From NCBI RefSeq assembly GCF_002097715.1, contig NZ_CP020737.1, forward strand, positions 2,666,001 through 2,730,000: a stretch of DNA of 64,000 nucleotides, in the 5' to 3' direction. The translations under genes and the position numbers were made by a program. Shown piece by piece: positions 51,661-62,530 of the stretch. Positions within the stretch are counted from its first letter, which is position 1. Each line of letters starts with the position of its first letter. The notes beneath the pieces are model-generated. The model searched no databases. It worked only from the letters and a program-made list of their open reading frames with translations, and was not told where the DNA came from. This DNA is from Burkholderia ubonensis subsp. mesacidophila (GTDB lineage: Bacteria > Pseudomonadota > Gammaproteobacteria > Burkholderiales > Burkholderiaceae).

Positions 51661-52242
51661 TCAGTGCGCGGCCTGCGCCGCGTCGAGCGCAAGGTTCAGC
51701 TTCAGCACGTTCACGCGCGGCTCGCCGAGCACGCCGAACTGGCGCCCGGCCGTGTTCGCGGCGACCAGCTGCGCGACCGCGTCGGGCGACAGGTTGCGCG
51801 CCTTCGCGACGCGCCCGACCTGGTAGGCGGCCGCGGCCGGCGTGATCTCCGGATCGAGGCCGCTTGCGGACGCGGTCACGAGGTCGACCGGCACCGGCTT
51901 CGACATATCGGTGCCCGCGTCGCGCAGCGCGGCGATGCGCGCCTTCACCTGGTCGGCGAGCGACGGGTTCAGCGGGCCGAGGTTCGAGCCGCCGGAGCCG
52001 GTCGCGTTGTACGGCATCGGGGTGGTCGCCGACAGGCGGCCCCAGAAGTACTTCGGCGCATCGAACTGCTGGCCGATCAGCGCGGAGCCGACCACCTTGC
52101 CGTCCCGCTCGATCAGGCTGCCGTTCGCCTGCGACGGAAACACGGCCTGGCCGAACACGGTCATCACGGCCGGATAGGCGAGCCCCGTCACCGCGGTCAG
52201 CACGACGAAGATCACGATCAGCGGACGAATCAACGTTTTCAT
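51661..52242 (-). CDS. kdpC: Potassium-transporting ATPase subunit KdpC
   Basis: 193 residues, one N-terminal helix (about 7-28) and a periplasmic domain with family motifs [21 protein letters not shown] and [17 protein letters not shown]. It assists potassium binding in the KdpFABC P-type ATPase. The 146 bp between its stop and kdpD hold no gene. Confidence 0.96.
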   Translation of the reverse strand: MKTLIRPLIVIFVVLTAVTGLAYPAVMTVFGQAVFPSQANGSLIERDGKVVGSALIGQQFDAPKYFWGRLSATTPMPYNATGSGGSNLGPLNPSLADQVKARIAALRDAGTDMSKPVPVDLVTASASGLDPEITPAAAAYQVGRVAKARNLSPDAVAQLVAANTAGRQFGVLGEPRVNVLKLNLALDAAQAAH

Positions 52243-52254
52243 GGTGAATTTCCC

Positions 52255-54339
52255 TCAGGCCCAGCCGAGCGCGGCGAGCGTCATGTCGATCAGCTTGATG
52301 AACGGGAACGGCAGCAGCACGCCGCCGAGGCCGTAGACCAGCAGGTTGCGGCGCAGGAGCGACGCGGCGCCGAGCGGCCGGTATGTGACGCCCTTCAGCG
52401 CGAGCGGGATCAGCGCGACGATGATCAGCGCGTTGAAGATCACCGCCGACAGGATCGCGGAGGCCGGCGACGTCAAATGCATGATGTCGAGCACCCTCAG
52501 TTGCGGATAGGTCGTCACGAACGCGGCCGGGATGATCGCGAAATACTTCGCGATGTCGTTCGCGATCGAGAAGGTCGTCAGCGAGCCGCGCGTCATCAGC
52601 ATCTGCTTGCCGATCTCGACGATCTCGATCAGCTTGGTCGGGTTCGAATCGAGGTCGACCATGTTGCCCGCTTCCTTCGCCGCCTGCGTGCCGGTGTTCA
52701 TCGCGACCGCGACGTCCGCCTGCGCGAGCGCCGGCGCATCGTTGGTGCCGTCGCCCGTCATCGCGACGAGGCGACCCGCCGCCTGGTGCTCGCGGATCGT
52801 CGCGAGCTTGGTTTCAGGCGTCGCTTCCGCGAGGAAGTCGTCGACGCCGGCCTCCGCCGCGATCGCCGCCGCCGTCAGCCGGTTGTCGCCCGTCACCATC
52901 ACGGTCTTGATGCCCATCTTGCGCAGCTCCGCGAAGCGCTCCTTGATGCCGCCCTTCACGATGTCCTTCAGCTCGATCACGCCGAGCACGCGCGCCGCGC
53001 CGTCGCGCAGCTCCGCGACCACGAGCGGCGTGCTGCCGCGCCGCGCGACGTCGTCGACCGCGCGGCGCACTTCCTCAGGAAAGCGGCTGCCGTGCGTCTC
53101 GACGTAGCGGCGGATCGCGTCGGCCGCGCCCTTGCGGATCTCGCGGCCGGGCAGGTCGACGCCGCTCATCCGCGTCTGCGCGGAGAAGCCGAGGAACGTC
53201 GCGCGCAGCTGCGCCATGTCGCGCTGGCGGATGTTGAAGCGCTCCTTCGCGAGCACGACGATGCTGCGGCCTTCCGGCGTCTCGTCGGCGAGCGACGACA
53301 GCTGCGCCGCATCGGCGAGCGCTTCCTCGGTCACGCCCGGCGCCGGCACGAAGGTCGACGCCTGGCGGTTGCCGAGCGTGATCGTGCCGGTCTTGTCGAG
53401 CAGCAGCACGTCGACGTCGCCCGCCGCTTCCACCGCGCGGCCCGACGTCGCGATCACGTTCGCCTGCATCATCCGGCTCATGCCCGCCACGCCGATCGCG
53501 GACAGGAGACCGCCGATCGTCGTCGGGATCAGACACACGAGCAGCGCGACGAGCGCGGTGATCGTCACGACGTGCCCCGCCTTCATCGCTTCCACCGAGA
53601 ACATCGAGAACGGCAGCAGCGTCGCGGTCGCGAGCAGCATCACGATCGTCAGCGCGACCAGCAGGATCGTCAGCGCGATCTCGTTCGGCGTCTTCTTGCG
53701 CTTCGCGCCTTCGACCATCGCGATCATCCGGTCGAGGAACGCCTCGCCCGGGTTCGCGGTGACCTTCACGACGATCCAGTCGGACAGCACGCGGGTGCCG
53801 CCCGTCACCGACGAGAAATCGCCGCCCGACTCGCGAATCACCGGCGCGGATTCGCCGGTGATCGCCGATTCGTCGACCGACGCGACGCCGTCGACCACCT
53901 CGCCGTCAGCCGGGATCACGTCGCCCGCCTCGACCAGCACGACGTCGCCACGGCGCAGCTCGGTCGCGGTGGTGATGCGGATCGGCGACTTCGGATGCGG
54001 CTCGTTGAGCTTCTTCGCCATCACGTCGCGCTTCGCGCTGCGCAGCGATGCGGCCTGCGCCTTCGAGCGCCCTTCGGCGAGCGCCTCCGCGAAGTTCGCG
54101 AACAGCACCGTGAACCACAGCCACAGCGCGATCGCGAGGATGAAGCCCGCGGGCGCCTCGGCCTGGCCGACGAGCGCGGCGATCCACAGGATCGTCGTCA
54201 GGATGCTGCCGACGTAGACGCAGAACATCACCGGGTTGCGGAACTGCGTGCGCGGCGTGAGTTTCTTGAACGAGTCCACGATCGCCGGGCGCAAGAGCGC
54301 CGGGTCGAACATGGAGCGTGTTGCGGAATGTTGAGTCAT
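52255..54339 (-). CDS. kdpB: Potassium-transporting ATPase subunit KdpB
   Basis: Catalytic P-type ATPase subunit, 694 residues. Phosphorylated Asp315 is in [14 protein letters not shown] and the [20 protein letters not shown] hinge motif are intact. It hydrolyses ATP to drive uptake through KdpA. It follows kdpA by 49 bp and precedes kdpC by 12 bp. Confidence 0.97.
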   Translation of the reverse strand: MTQHSATRSMFDPALLRPAIVDSFKKLTPRTQFRNPVMFCVYVGSILTTILWIAALVGQAEAPAGFILAIALWLWFTVLFANFAEALAEGRSKAQAASLRSAKRDVMAKKLNEPHPKSPIRITTATELRRGDVVLVEAGDVIPADGEVVDGVASVDESAITGESAPVIRESGGDFSSVTGGTRVLSDWIVVKVTANPGEAFLDRMIAMVEGAKRKKTPNEIALTILLVALTIVMLLATATLLPFSMFSVEAMKAGHVVTITALVALLVCLIPTTIGGLLSAIGVAGMSRMMQANVIATSGRAVEAAGDVDVLLLDKTGTITLGNRQASTFVPAPGVTEEALADAAQLSSLADETPEGRSIVVLAKERFNIRQRDMAQLRATFLGFSAQTRMSGVDLPGREIRKGAADAIRRYVETHGSRFPEEVRRAVDDVARRGSTPLVVAELRDGAARVLGVIELKDIVKGGIKERFAELRKMGIKTVMVTGDNRLTAAAIAAEAGVDDFLAEATPETKLATIREHQAAGRLVAMTGDGTNDAPALAQADVAVAMNTGTQAAKEAGNMVDLDSNPTKLIEIVEIGKQMLMTRGSLTTFSIANDIAKYFAIIPAAFVTTYPQLRVLDIMHLTSPASAILSAVIFNALIIVALIPLALKGVTYRPLGAASLLRRNLLVYGLGGVLLPFPFIKLIDMTLAALGWA

Positions 54340-54388
54340 CGCAATCTCTTGAATGCTTGTCCTTGTTGGCGTGCGTGCGGTGTACGTA

Positions 54389-56194
54389 TTACGCGCCCAG
54401 CCACATCATCAGGTGCTCGACGCCGGGCCCGAGCGCGAGCGCGGGCACGTAGGTCAGCGCGCCGACCAGCAGCACCGTGCCGAGCAGCAGCACGACGAAC
54501 AGCGGCCCGTGCGTCGGCAGCGTGCCGCTCGTCGCCGCGATGCGCTTCTTCGCGGCCAGCGAGCCCGCGATCGCGAGCACCGGCACGATCGTGCCGAAGC
54601 GGCCGAACCACATCGCGATCGCCGTCATCCAGTTGTAGAACGGCGTGCCCACCGTCAGGCCCGCGAACGCGCTGCCGTTGTTGTTCGCGGCGGAGCTGAA
54701 CGCGTACAGGATTTCCGAGAAGCCGTGCGGGCCCGGGTTCGCGATGCCGGCGCGGCCGGCATCGGCGAGCACCGCGATCGACGTGCCGACCAGCACCAGC
54801 AGCGGCGTGAGCAGCACGACGATCGACACCATCTTCATCTCGTACGCTTCGATCTTCTTGCCGACGTATTCGGGCGTGCGGCCGATCATCAGGCCGGCGA
54901 CGAACACCGCGAGCAGCGCGAACACCAGCATCCCGTAGAGGCCCGAGCCGACCCCGCCGTAGACCACTTCGCCGAGCTGCATCAGGAGCATCGGCACGAG
55001 GCCGCCGAGCGGCGTCAGCGAATCGTGCATCGTATCGACCGCGCCGCACGACGCGGCCGTGGTCGCGACCGTGAAGATGCCGGTCTGCGCGATGCCGAAG
55101 CGCGTTTCCTTGCCTTCCATGTTGCCGCCCGACTGCAGCGCGCTCGCCGACTGGTCGACGTGCAGCGCCGCGAGCGTCGGGTTGCCGCCCTGCTCGGCGT
55201 TCACCTCGACGCCGACCGCGACCGTGAATGCGACCGTCATCGCCGCGAGCACCGCGATGCCCTGCCGGCGGTCGCCGATCATGCGGCCGAACACGAGGCA
55301 CAGCGCGGCCGGGATGATCAGGATCGCGAAGATCTGCACGAAATTCGCGAACGGCGTCGGGTTCTCGTACGGATGCGCGGAGTTCGCGTTGAAGAAGCCG
55401 CCGCCGTTGGTGCCGAGCATCTTGATCGCTTCCTGCGACGCGACCGGGCCCATCGCGAGCGTCTCTTTCGTGAGCGGCGTCGGGACCGTCACCGGATTGC
55501 CCTTGTCGTCCTTGACCGGGTTGCCCTGCGCGTCGAGCTTCGGCGCGGCGTAGGTGCTCGCCTGCAGCACCGGCACGTCCTGGTACGCCTTCATGTTCTG
55601 GATCACGCCCTGGCTCATCAGCAGCGCCGCGATGACCACGGACATCGGCACGAGCACGTACAGCGTCACGCGCGTCAGGTCGACCCAGAAGTTGCCGATC
55701 GTCTGCGCGGTGTGGCGCGCGAAGCCGCGGATCAGCGCGATCACGACGACGATGCCGGTCGCCGCGGACAGGAAGTTCTGCACGGTGAGGCCGAGCATCT
55801 GCGTCAGGTAGCTGACCGTCTGCTCGGGCGTGTAGTCCTGCCAGTTCGTGTTGGTGACGAAGCTCACGGCCGTGTTGAACGCGCCGTCGACCGTCATCGC
55901 GCCGAACTGCTGCGGGTTGCCGGGCAGGAGGCCCTGCAGGCGCAGCAGACCGTAGAGGAACAGCGCGCCGAGCGCGTTGAACGCGATCGTCGCGATCGCG
56001 TACTGCTTCCAGTTCATCTCGCGGCCGGCATCCACGCCGGCAATGCGGTACAGCACGCGTTCGAGCGGGCCGAACACGCGCGCGACGCGCGAGCTGCCGT
56101 CCATCACCGCCGTCAGATAGCGGGCGACCGGCACGGCCGCCGCCAGCAGCACGACGATGAACAGCGCCGATTGAAAGATAGTGTTCGCGTTCAT
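54389..56194 (-). CDS. kdpA: Potassium-transporting ATPase subunit KdpA
   Basis: Channel-like potassium-binding subunit, 601 residues, ten helices. The four selectivity-filter loops are visible: [37 protein letters not shown] and [13 protein letters not shown]. The ATG at 56194 overlaps the kdpF stop (ATGA), so an alternative longer frame is not used. Confidence 0.97.
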   Translation of the reverse strand: MNANTIFQSALFIVVLLAAAVPVARYLTAVMDGSSRVARVFGPLERVLYRIAGVDAGREMNWKQYAIATIAFNALGALFLYGLLRLQGLLPGNPQQFGAMTVDGAFNTAVSFVTNTNWQDYTPEQTVSYLTQMLGLTVQNFLSAATGIVVVIALIRGFARHTAQTIGNFWVDLTRVTLYVLVPMSVVIAALLMSQGVIQNMKAYQDVPVLQASTYAAPKLDAQGNPVKDDKGNPVTVPTPLTKETLAMGPVASQEAIKMLGTNGGGFFNANSAHPYENPTPFANFVQIFAILIIPAALCLVFGRMIGDRRQGIAVLAAMTVAFTVAVGVEVNAEQGGNPTLAALHVDQSASALQSGGNMEGKETRFGIAQTGIFTVATTAASCGAVDTMHDSLTPLGGLVPMLLMQLGEVVYGGVGSGLYGMLVFALLAVFVAGLMIGRTPEYVGKKIEAYEMKMVSIVVLLTPLLVLVGTSIAVLADAGRAGIANPGPHGFSEILYAFSSAANNNGSAFAGLTVGTPFYNWMTAIAMWFGRFGTIVPVLAIAGSLAAKKRIAATSGTLPTHGPLFVVLLLGTVLLVGALTYVPALALGPGVEHLMMWLGA

Positions 56195-56283
56195 TCGATG
56201 TCCTCCGCGCGCAGCAGCGCAAAGACGAGATACGCGAACAGCAAGGCGGTCGAAGCGCCCGCCAACCACAGCATCCAGGTCAT
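56191..56283 (-). CDS. kdpF: Potassium-transporting ATPase subunit KdpF
   Basis: A 30-residue single-helix peptide ([20 protein letters not shown] then [10 protein letters not shown]) that stabilises the KdpFABC complex. It overlaps kdpA by ATGA and the preceding small ORF by ATGA. Too short for most gene callers. Confidence 0.9.
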   Translation of the reverse strand: MTWMLWLAGASTALLFAYLVFALLRAEDIE

Positions 56284-56387
56284 GCCCGCCCCCCGCGACC
56301 GTATTGCGCGAGCTTGTCGCAACCGGCGATCAAACCGAGGATCAGCACGGTGAACAGCACCAGCGCGCCGATGAAAACCCCATCCAT
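56280..56387 (-). CDS. Small membrane peptide heading the kdp operon
   Basis: 35 residues with one helix ([20 protein letters not shown]) and a Cys-Asp then basic tail. It overlaps kdpF by ATGA and is preceded by GGAG, so it is translated with the operon. Similar short ORFs sit before kdpF in other proteobacteria but have no assigned function. Upstream, CGCGTAAA occurs twice (56438-56445 and 56481-56488), 43 bp apart, a possible KdpE target. Confidence 0.72.
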   Translation of the reverse strand: MDGVFIGALVLFTVLILGLIAGCDKLAQYGRGGRA

Positions 56388-56553
56388 TTTTGTGTTCTCC
56401 GTCGTCGAAATCGGACGACTAGAACCTTATTGGAACGCGCGTAAAGGACGGGTCAAAGGTCGTCGGGGGCGTATAAAAAACGCGTAAACGGACAGGCGGC
56501 GCCGCAGCGCCGCCCGGGGGTCGCGAGCCGGCCAGGCGGCCGGCGCGGCGGGA

Positions 56554-57528
56554 TCAGGGCACGAGGATCGTCGAGCCGGTGGTCTTGCGCGCCTCGAGAT
56601 CGGCGTGCGCGCGCGCGACCTCCGCGAGCGGATAGCGCTGGTTGATGCTGGTCTTCACCTTGCCCGACTGGATCACGTCGAACAGCTCGGCCGCGGCCGC
56701 TTCGAGGTCCGCGCGTTTCGCGATGTACGAGAACAGCGTCGGCCGCGTGAAGAACAGCGAGCCGCGCGACGAGAATTCCTTCGAGTCGATCGGCGGCAGC
56801 GGGCCGGACGCATTGCCGAAGCTGACGTACAGCCCGAGCGGCGCAAGGCAGTCGAGCGAGCCGATGTAGGTGTCCTTGCCGATCGAATCGTAGACGACCG
56901 GCAGCAGCGCATCGTTCGTGATCGCCCGCACGCGCTCCGTAAAGTTCTCGCGCGTATAGACGATCGGGTGATCGCAGCCGTGCGCCTTCGCGATCCCGGC
57001 CTTCTCGTCGGTACTGACCGTGCCGATCACGGTCGCGCCGAGCGCTTTCGCCCACTGGCACACCAGCAGGCCGACGCCGCCCGCCGCCGCATGAATCAGG
57101 ATCGTGTCGCCGGCCTTGACCGGATACGTGCGGCGCAGCAGGTAGTGCGCGGTCAGGCCCTGCAGCATCACCGACGCCGCTTCGTCATAGCCGATGCCGT
57201 CCGGCAGCTTGACGAGGCGGTCGGCGGGCAGCACGCGCTCCTGCGCGTACGCGCCGGGCGACGACGACACGTAGGCGACGCGGTCGCCCGGCTTGAACGC
57301 GGTCACGTCGTCGCCGACCGCCGTCACCTCGCCGGCCGCCTCCATCCCGAGCCCGCCGGGCAGCGGCTGCGGATAGAGCCCGGTGCGGAAATACACGTCG
57401 ATGTAGTTGAGCCCGACCGCATGCTGCTTGACGCGGACCTGGCCCGCCTGCGGCTCGGCGACCTCGACGTCGACCCACTTCATCACTTCCGGGCCGCCCG
57501 CCTGGTCGTATCGGATTGCTTTCGGCAT
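56554..57528 (-). CDS. Quinone oxidoreductase (QOR1/QorA type)
   Basis: 324 residues from the ATG at 57528, with an AGGAG site. Medium-chain reductase without zinc. NADPH-binding AAAGGVGLLVCQWAKALG near residues 148-165; N-terminal MPKAIRYDQAGGPEVMKWVD and GLNYIDVYFRTGLYP match the QOR1 branch. Reduces quinones by one electron. Single gene. Confidence 0.92.
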   Translation of the reverse strand: MPKAIRYDQAGGPEVMKWVDVEVAEPQAGQVRVKQHAVGLNYIDVYFRTGLYPQPLPGGLGMEAAGEVTAVGDDVTAFKPGDRVAYVSSSPGAYAQERVLPADRLVKLPDGIGYDEAASVMLQGLTAHYLLRRTYPVKAGDTILIHAAAGGVGLLVCQWAKALGATVIGTVSTDEKAGIAKAHGCDHPIVYTRENFTERVRAITNDALLPVVYDSIGKDTYIGSLDCLAPLGLYVSFGNASGPLPPIDSKEFSSRGSLFFTRPTLFSYIAKRADLEAAAAELFDVIQSGKVKTSINQRYPLAEVARAHADLEARKTTGSTILVP

Positions 57529-58366
57529 CGCATCGCTCCTCGTTTGTTTGGAAATACAGCTCGGCGAACGCGTCGGCGTCGGTCGGACGGCAATGCATGC
57601 GGACGCGGGTCGCACCGCGCGATTCTCGCGCGTCGTGCACAATCACGCAGCGGGCCGTCGCAATCCCTTGATCAGCGTAGGGATATCGCAGGAACCGGTC
57701 GGATGCCGCCGGCTGACACGGCGTCACATGACTCTTTCGTCGATTCCGTTCGTGCGCGATTACCGTGCGCCGGATGGCGCGCCACTTTCAAGCGGCCGTG
57801 TTCATCATCTGGAACGGGTTCAGTCCAATACCTCGATGATGCATGACCGCCAAGGTTAAACAAAGCTGCCGGAAAATCGAACGGCAACGCGCCGACTTCG
57901 ATTTCCGGAAATGCGATCGCGGCATGAGAGAAAACATGCTGAAGATCCCGAGGCTTCCGGCATGAATCGCGTTCGCAACACTTCGCCACGTTCTGATCAT
58001 CGCCCGCTCGCCGGACGACTTCCCGTCTTATCCGGGATGGTGGAACTTCGTGGTCGTGCAAATCACGAAATTCAATCGATGTGACAGCGGCACACCGGAG
58101 CAACTCGTCGCCCCCACCCGCTCGTCGCATCGCTCCCGCCATGCCCTCTGTCACCGCACTCGCCTGTCTGGCGTGGCGTTTCCGACGTCATCTGATCACG
58201 GCATTCCCCCCGGCGCGCGACGAATGGCCAATGCCACTTCGCCACACGCAGTGCCAGAGTCGGCGACGTCGACATCGATCAGCTCGACTACTCGAGTCTC
58301 GGCCACACAGATTTATGAGATGACAGCCGTGCTATGGTTTTTTTCCGAACTCGCGAGTGACATGCC
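57529..58366. other. 838-bp intergenic stretch of lower GC before the T6SS pair
   Basis: No gene I can support. Several open frames up to about 160 codons exist on both strands, but none has a credible start, family motif or third-base bias like the neighbours. The base composition is less GC-rich than the core, like the following two genes, so this may be the left part of an acquired segment or gene remains. Confidence 0.6.
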
Positions 58367-58720
58367 ATGAGCGTCTTTTCTATCCGAAATAAGTTTGTTT
58401 TCGTGTTTTTGTCGGCGACTGTCGGCATCGCAAACGGGACCGCGGTGCCGCGCGTCGACGGCGTTCGACTGCTCGACAGCATGAGCCGTGCCGATAACAG
58501 TCCGTACGCGAACGCCGAGCGTCACGTCATGACTGGTTATCTGGCCGGCGTGGCGGATTCCACCGAAGGTAAGGACTGGTGCGGCACTGGACGCGTCAAA
58601 TCGGGAGAAATCGATTCGGAAGTGCTCGGCGAGCTCCGGAAGCTGCCGCGAGACGCGCTAAAGGTCGGCGCAGCGGGCCTGATCGTCAACGTCTTGCGAC
58701 AAAAATACCCGTGTCGTTAA
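58367..58720 (+). CDS. T6SS amidase immunity protein, Tai4/Rap1a family
   Basis: 117 residues with an N-terminal signal peptide (residues about 1-25) for export to the periplasm. The mature part is helical with Cys72 and Cys116, likely a disulfide, and the family pattern MTGYLAGVADS and LIVNVLRQKYPC. It would bind and block the neighbouring amidase in the periplasm. It precedes the effector by 15 bp. AT-rich codons relative to neighbours suggest transfer. Confidence 0.85.
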   Translation: MSVFSIRNKFVFVFLSATVGIANGTAVPRVDGVRLLDSMSRADNSPYANAERHVMTGYLAGVADSTEGKDWCGTGRVKSGEIDSEVLGELRKLPRDALKVGAAGLIVNVLRQKYPCR

Positions 58721-58735
58721 TCGAGGAATACCGAT

Positions 58736-59203
58736 TTGAAACCGCCTTTTTCTGTACTGCACGGCCACTACCAGAGCAACAAGACCGTTTCGAGAGAAAC
58801 GCTTTATCAAGAGCTGGGTTGGCAAGACCTGATCCCTAATCCGTCGTATGTGAATACGTGCGCCATTCGAGTCAGTCTGGCACTCGTCAAGAGCGGGATA
58901 ACATTGCGCGGCGGGCTGGTCATTCAGAAAGGACCGCACCGCGGGCGGCGCATCGAGCCGGGCCAAGCCAGACTAGCCAAGATGCTGGCGGAGCCCGCGT
59001 ATTTCGGCAAGGCCGAAGCGTTTCGGCGAGACGACGCGGTGGCTGGCATTGGCAGCAGAAAGGGCGCGGTCGCCTTCTGGAATATACCGGGATACATGAA
59101 TGGCCGGGGGGGCCACATCGACCTGATTGACGGAGCGCAGGCCGTCTGCGGCTCGGATTGTTATTGGGAAGCGTCCGAGGTGTGGTTCTGGCCGCTAAGG
59201 TGA
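58736..59203 (+). CDS. T6SS peptidoglycan amidase effector, Tae4 family
   Basis: 155 residues from a TTG start with GAGGA eight bases upstream. NlpC/P60-like cysteine amidase: catalytic Cys42 (VNTCAIRVS), His127 and Asp129 (GGHIDLID), and the Cys138/Cys142 pair of Tae4. It cuts the peptide cross-link of peptidoglycan in rival cells after delivery by the type VI system. No hcp, vgrG or structural T6SS gene is here, so it is an orphan pair with its immunity gene. Confidence 0.9.
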   Translation: MKPPFSVLHGHYQSNKTVSRETLYQELGWQDLIPNPSYVNTCAIRVSLALVKSGITLRGGLVIQKGPHRGRRIEPGQARLAKMLAEPAYFGKAEAFRRDDAVAGIGSRKGAVAFWNIPGYMNGRGGHIDLIDGAQAVCGSDCYWEASEVWFWPLR

Positions 59204-59353
59204 TCGGCAACGCCCCGATCTCCCGCCGGGTTTTCGCGACATGCAGCCAATGCCGATAACGGCGAATCGCGGTGGCGTCGGGCGTCGCCGTCGACACCCG
59301 ACGTGACGCCGTCGTCCGGACAGTCCACCCGCCGCACCGCTGGCCAACTCGCG

Positions 59354-59746
59354 TCAGCCCGCGTCGGCGAAACGCTGCGCCAGATCGTCGAGCAGCATCC
59401 GCGCGGTCGCGACATTGGTCGCCACCGGCACGTTGTGCACGTCGCACGCGCGCACGAGCGCGGTGATGTCGGGGTCGTGCGGCTGCGCGGTCATCGGGTC
59501 GCGCAGGAACACGACGATGTCGACCCGGCCCTCCGCCAGCTCCGCGCCGATCTGCAGGTCACCGCCAAGCGGCCCGGACAGCTTGCGCTCGACGTCGAGA
59601 CCGTGCGCGGCCGCGATGCGGCCGCCCGTCGTGCCGGTCGCGACCAGCCGGCAGCGCGCGAGCGTCGCGCGGTACTCGCCCGCGAGCGCGACGATCTCCT
59701 CCTTTTTCGCGTCGTGCGCAATCAGTGCGATGCGGGGTGTGCTCAT
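59354..59746 (-). CDS. mgsA: Methylglyoxal synthase
   Basis: 130 residues. Converts dihydroxyacetone phosphate to methylglyoxal, a glycolytic bypass. Phosphate-binding TGTTGG and the catalytic Asp region [15 protein letters not shown] are intact. The ATG at 59746 has AAGGA seven bases upstream; an in-frame TTG six bases earlier is a poorer choice. Convergent with tae4. Confidence 0.94.
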   Translation of the reverse strand: MSTPRIALIAHDAKKEEIVALAGEYRATLARCRLVATGTTGGRIAAAHGLDVERKLSGPLGGDLQIGAELAEGRVDIVVFLRDPMTAQPHDPDITALVRACDVHNVPVATNVATARMLLDDLAQRFADAG

Positions 59747-59819
59747 CTCCAAGTCCTTCGTCCTTCAGTGTGTTGTTGTCGTAACAGCCGGCCGAGCGGC
59801 GCCCGTCGGAACGTGCCCG

Positions 59820-60599
59820 TCAGAAAGTCCCAGGATAAGCGCCGCCGTCGAGCAGCCAGTTCTGCCCGGTGATGTAGCCCGCATGCACGCTGCACAGGAA
59901 TGCGCACGCGGCGCCGAATTCATCGCGCATGCCGAGGCGGCCCGCCGGAATCTCCTGCGCGCGCCGCTCGCGCATTTCATCGACCGTCACGCCCTTCGCC
60001 TTCGCCGACGCCGCGAGCGTCGTCGCGATCCGGTCGGTGTCGAACAGCCCCGGCAGCAGATTGTTGACCGTCACGTTGTGCGACGCGACCCGGCGCGCGA
60101 GGCCCGCGACGAATCCGGTCAGCCCGGAGCGCGCGCCGTTCGACAGCGCCAGCACGTCGATCGGCGCCTTCACGGCCGAGCTCGTGATGTTGACGATCCG
60201 GCCGAAGCGGCGCGCGATCATCCCGTCGACGGTCGCGCGGATCAGCTCGATCGGCGTCAGCATGTTCGACTCGAGCGCGCGGATCCAGTCGTCGTGCGAG
60301 AAGTCGCGGAAGTCGCCCGGCGGCGGGCCGCCCGCATTCGTCACGAGAATGTCCGGCTGCGGGCAGGCGGCCAGCGCGGCCGCGCGCCCGTCCGGCGTCG
60401 TAATGTCGCACGCGACCGCGGTCACCGCGACGCCCGACGCCGCGCGGATCGCGTCCGCAGTCGCCTCCAGCGTGTCGCGCGTGCGCGCAACGATCACGAG
60501 ATTCACGCCCTCGGCGGCCAGCGCTTCCGCGCAGCCTCGCCCGAGGCCCTTGCTTGCCGCGCACACGAGCGCGGTCTTCCCTGCGATGCCGAGATCCAT
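59820..60599 (-). CDS. SDR family oxidoreductase with altered active site
   Basis: 259 residues from the ATG at 60599. Coenzyme motif [10 protein letters not shown] near residue 14 and TNAGG are present, and the catalytic Ser is likely in [10 protein letters not shown]. The Tyr-x3-Lys motif is replaced by [11 protein letters not shown], so both Tyr and Lys are missing. A known SDR subgroup shares the SNxxR form. It may bind rather than reduce its ligand, or use other residues. Substrate unknown. Confidence 0.85.
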   Translation of the reverse strand: MDLGIAGKTALVCAASKGLGRGCAEALAAEGVNLVIVARTRDTLEATADAIRAASGVAVTAVACDITTPDGRAAALAACPQPDILVTNAGGPPPGDFRDFSHDDWIRALESNMLTPIELIRATVDGMIARRFGRIVNITSSAVKAPIDVLALSNGARSGLTGFVAGLARRVASHNVTVNNLLPGLFDTDRIATTLAASAKAKGVTVDEMRERRAQEIPAGRLGMRDEFGAACAFLCSVHAGYITGQNWLLDGGAYPGTF

Positions 60600-60822
60600 T
60601 GTCGATATTCCCTGGTTGCGGCGCGCCGGATGGTGCCCCATTCGCACCGGCCGGCGGCAACCCGCGGCGGCGAACGTCCGCGGGCGGCGCGCGGGTTGTC
60701 GGTCAGACGTCGATAATATCCGGATCGCGCGAGCCGTCTTGGTAAACTTGCGCCGTTGCGCGCAGACGGGCCCGCCGCCCGCCTGCCGTCCCGATCCCCT
60801 TTTGCGCCAAGGCGCCCCCGTC

Positions 60823-61473
60823 ATGAAACAGGACAGCCGTTTCCCGAATCTCTTCATCCTCGATCACCCGCTGATCCAGCACAAGCTGACCCACATGCGC
60901 GACAAGGACACGTCGACGCGCACGTTCCGCGAGCTGCTGCGCGAGATCACGCTGCTGATGGGCTACGAGATCACCCGCAACCTGCCGATCACGACCAAGC
61001 GGGTCGAAACCCCGCTCGTCGAGATCGACGCGCCGGTGATCGCCGGCAAGAAGCTCGCGATCGTCCCCGTGCTGCGCGCGGGCGTCGGGATGTCGGACGG
61101 CCTGCTCGACCTGATCCCGTCCGCGCGCGTCGGCCACATCGGCGTGTACCGCGCGGAAGACCACCGCCCGGTCGAATACCTCGTGCGCCTGCCGGATCTC
61201 GAGGACCGGATCTTCATCCTGTGCGACCCGATGGTCGCGACCGGCTATTCGGCCGTGCACGCGGTCGACGTGCTCAAGCGCCGCAACGTGCCGGCCGCGA
61301 ACATCATGTTCGTCGCGCTCGTCGCCGCGCCGGAAGGCGTCCAGGTGTTCCAGGACGCGCACCCGGACGTCAAGCTGTACGTCGCGTCGCTGGACTCGCA
61401 CCTGGACGGCCACGCGTACATCGTGCCGGGCCTCGGCGACGCGGGCGACCGGCTGTTCGGCACGAAGAACTGA
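60823..61473 (+). CDS. upp: Uracil phosphoribosyltransferase
   Basis: 216 residues. Salvages uracil to UMP with PRPP. The PRPP motif is in [21 protein letters not shown], and the uracil-binding C-terminal stretch is [15 protein letters not shown]. The ATG at 60823 was chosen because the family begins near here; upstream frame is open but unrelated. Single gene, followed by yebC after 223 bp. Confidence 0.96.
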   Translation: MKQDSRFPNLFILDHPLIQHKLTHMRDKDTSTRTFRELLREITLLMGYEITRNLPITTKRVETPLVEIDAPVIAGKKLAIVPVLRAGVGMSDGLLDLIPSARVGHIGVYRAEDHRPVEYLVRLPDLEDRIFILCDPMVATGYSAVHAVDVLKRRNVPAANIMFVALVAAPEGVQVFQDAHPDVKLYVASLDSHLDGHAYIVPGLGDAGDRLFGTKN

Positions 61474-61696
61474 CGGCAGGGCCGGCCGGTCATCCGGCCC
61501 GCCGCCGGATTCCCGGCGGCCGGCCCCGGCCATCTGGCCATGCGCGGCGGCCCCAAGCGGACGCCCGCCGCGTGATAAAATCTCGCTCCACTCGACACGC
61601 GCGGCCCCGCGGCTTCACGCCCGCCAGTACGGCCGCCGATTCAACGACACATTGGCTTAAACGCCCGCGCAGAGCGCCAGGGCGACGGAGAAACGT

Positions 61697-62425
61697 ATGG
61701 CTGGTCACTCGAAATGGGCCAACATCAAGCATAAGAAGGCAGCGGCCGACGCGAAGCGCGGCAAGATCTGGACCCGCCTGATCAAGGAAATCCAGGTCGC
61801 GGCGCGCCTCGGCGGCGGCGACATCGGCTCGAACCCGCGCCTGCGTCTCGCGGTCGACAAGGCGGCCGACGCGAACATGCCGAAGGACAACGTGAAGCGC
61901 GCGATCGATCGCGGCGTCGGCGGCGCGGACGGTGCGAACTACGAGGAAATCCGCTACGAAGGCTACGGCATCAGCGGCGCGGCGATCATCGTCGACACGC
62001 TGACCGACAACCGCACCCGCACGGTCGCGGAAGTGCGCCACGCGTTCTCGAAGTTCGGCGGCAACATGGGCACCGACGGCTCGGTCGCGTTCATGTTCGA
62101 TCACGTCGGCCAGTTCCTGTTCGCGCCGGGCACGTCGGAAGACGCGCTGATGGAAGCGGCGCTCGAGGCAGGCGCGAACGACGTCAGCACGAACGACGAC
62201 GGCTCGATCGAAGTGCTGTGCGACTGGCAGGAATTCTCGAAGGTGAAGGACGCGCTCGAAGCCGCCGGCTTCAAGGCGGAACTCGCCGAAGTGACGATGA
62301 AGCCGCAGAACGAAATCGAATTCACCGGCGACGATGCGGTGAAGATGCAGAAGCTCCTGGACGCGCTCGAGAACCTCGACGACGTGCAGGAGGTGTATAC
62401 GAACGCCGTCGTCGTCGAGGAATGA
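61697..62425 (+). CDS. YebC/PmpR family protein
   Basis: 242 residues, three-domain YebC fold, beginning [20 protein letters not shown]. In various bacteria these proteins bind DNA or act as translation factors relieving ribosome stalling at proline runs. The 24-kDa size and sequence match the TACO1-type branch. Followed by purD after 105 bp containing a likely terminator. Confidence 0.95.
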   Translation: MAGHSKWANIKHKKAAADAKRGKIWTRLIKEIQVAARLGGGDIGSNPRLRLAVDKAADANMPKDNVKRAIDRGVGGADGANYEEIRYEGYGISGAAIIVDTLTDNRTRTVAEVRHAFSKFGGNMGTDGSVAFMFDHVGQFLFAPGTSEDALMEAALEAGANDVSTNDDGSIEVLCDWQEFSKVKDALEAAGFKAELAEVTMKPQNEIEFTGDDAVKMQKLLDALENLDDVQEVYTNAVVVEE

Positions 62426-62473
62426 GATGCCTGCCGCCGTGCTTCGTTCGCGGCGGCGGCCCGACCGATTATC

Positions 62474-62512
62474 GCGGCCGGCGCGCCTGAGCGTGCCGGC
62501 CGCCCTGTTTTC
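62474..62512 (+). terminator. Probable terminator between yebC and purD
   Basis: GCGGCCGGC (62474-62482) and GCCGGCCGC (62495-62503) form a perfect 9-bp stem with a 12-base loop, followed by CCTGTTTT. The T-run is short, so termination may be partial. Confidence 0.55.
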
Positions 62513-62530
62513 CAGTCTGCGGGGAATCCC

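Noticed and set aside
57788..58000. A short minus-strand frame that looked slightly like part of a LysR regulator
   Set aside because: The similarity is only a few residues (such as FQMMNT) and out of context; not enough to call a gene remnant.
57672..58154. A 160-codon minus-strand open frame in the gap before the T6SS pair
   Set aside because: No recognisable motif, no good ribosome binding site, and it is overlapped by other equally poor frames.
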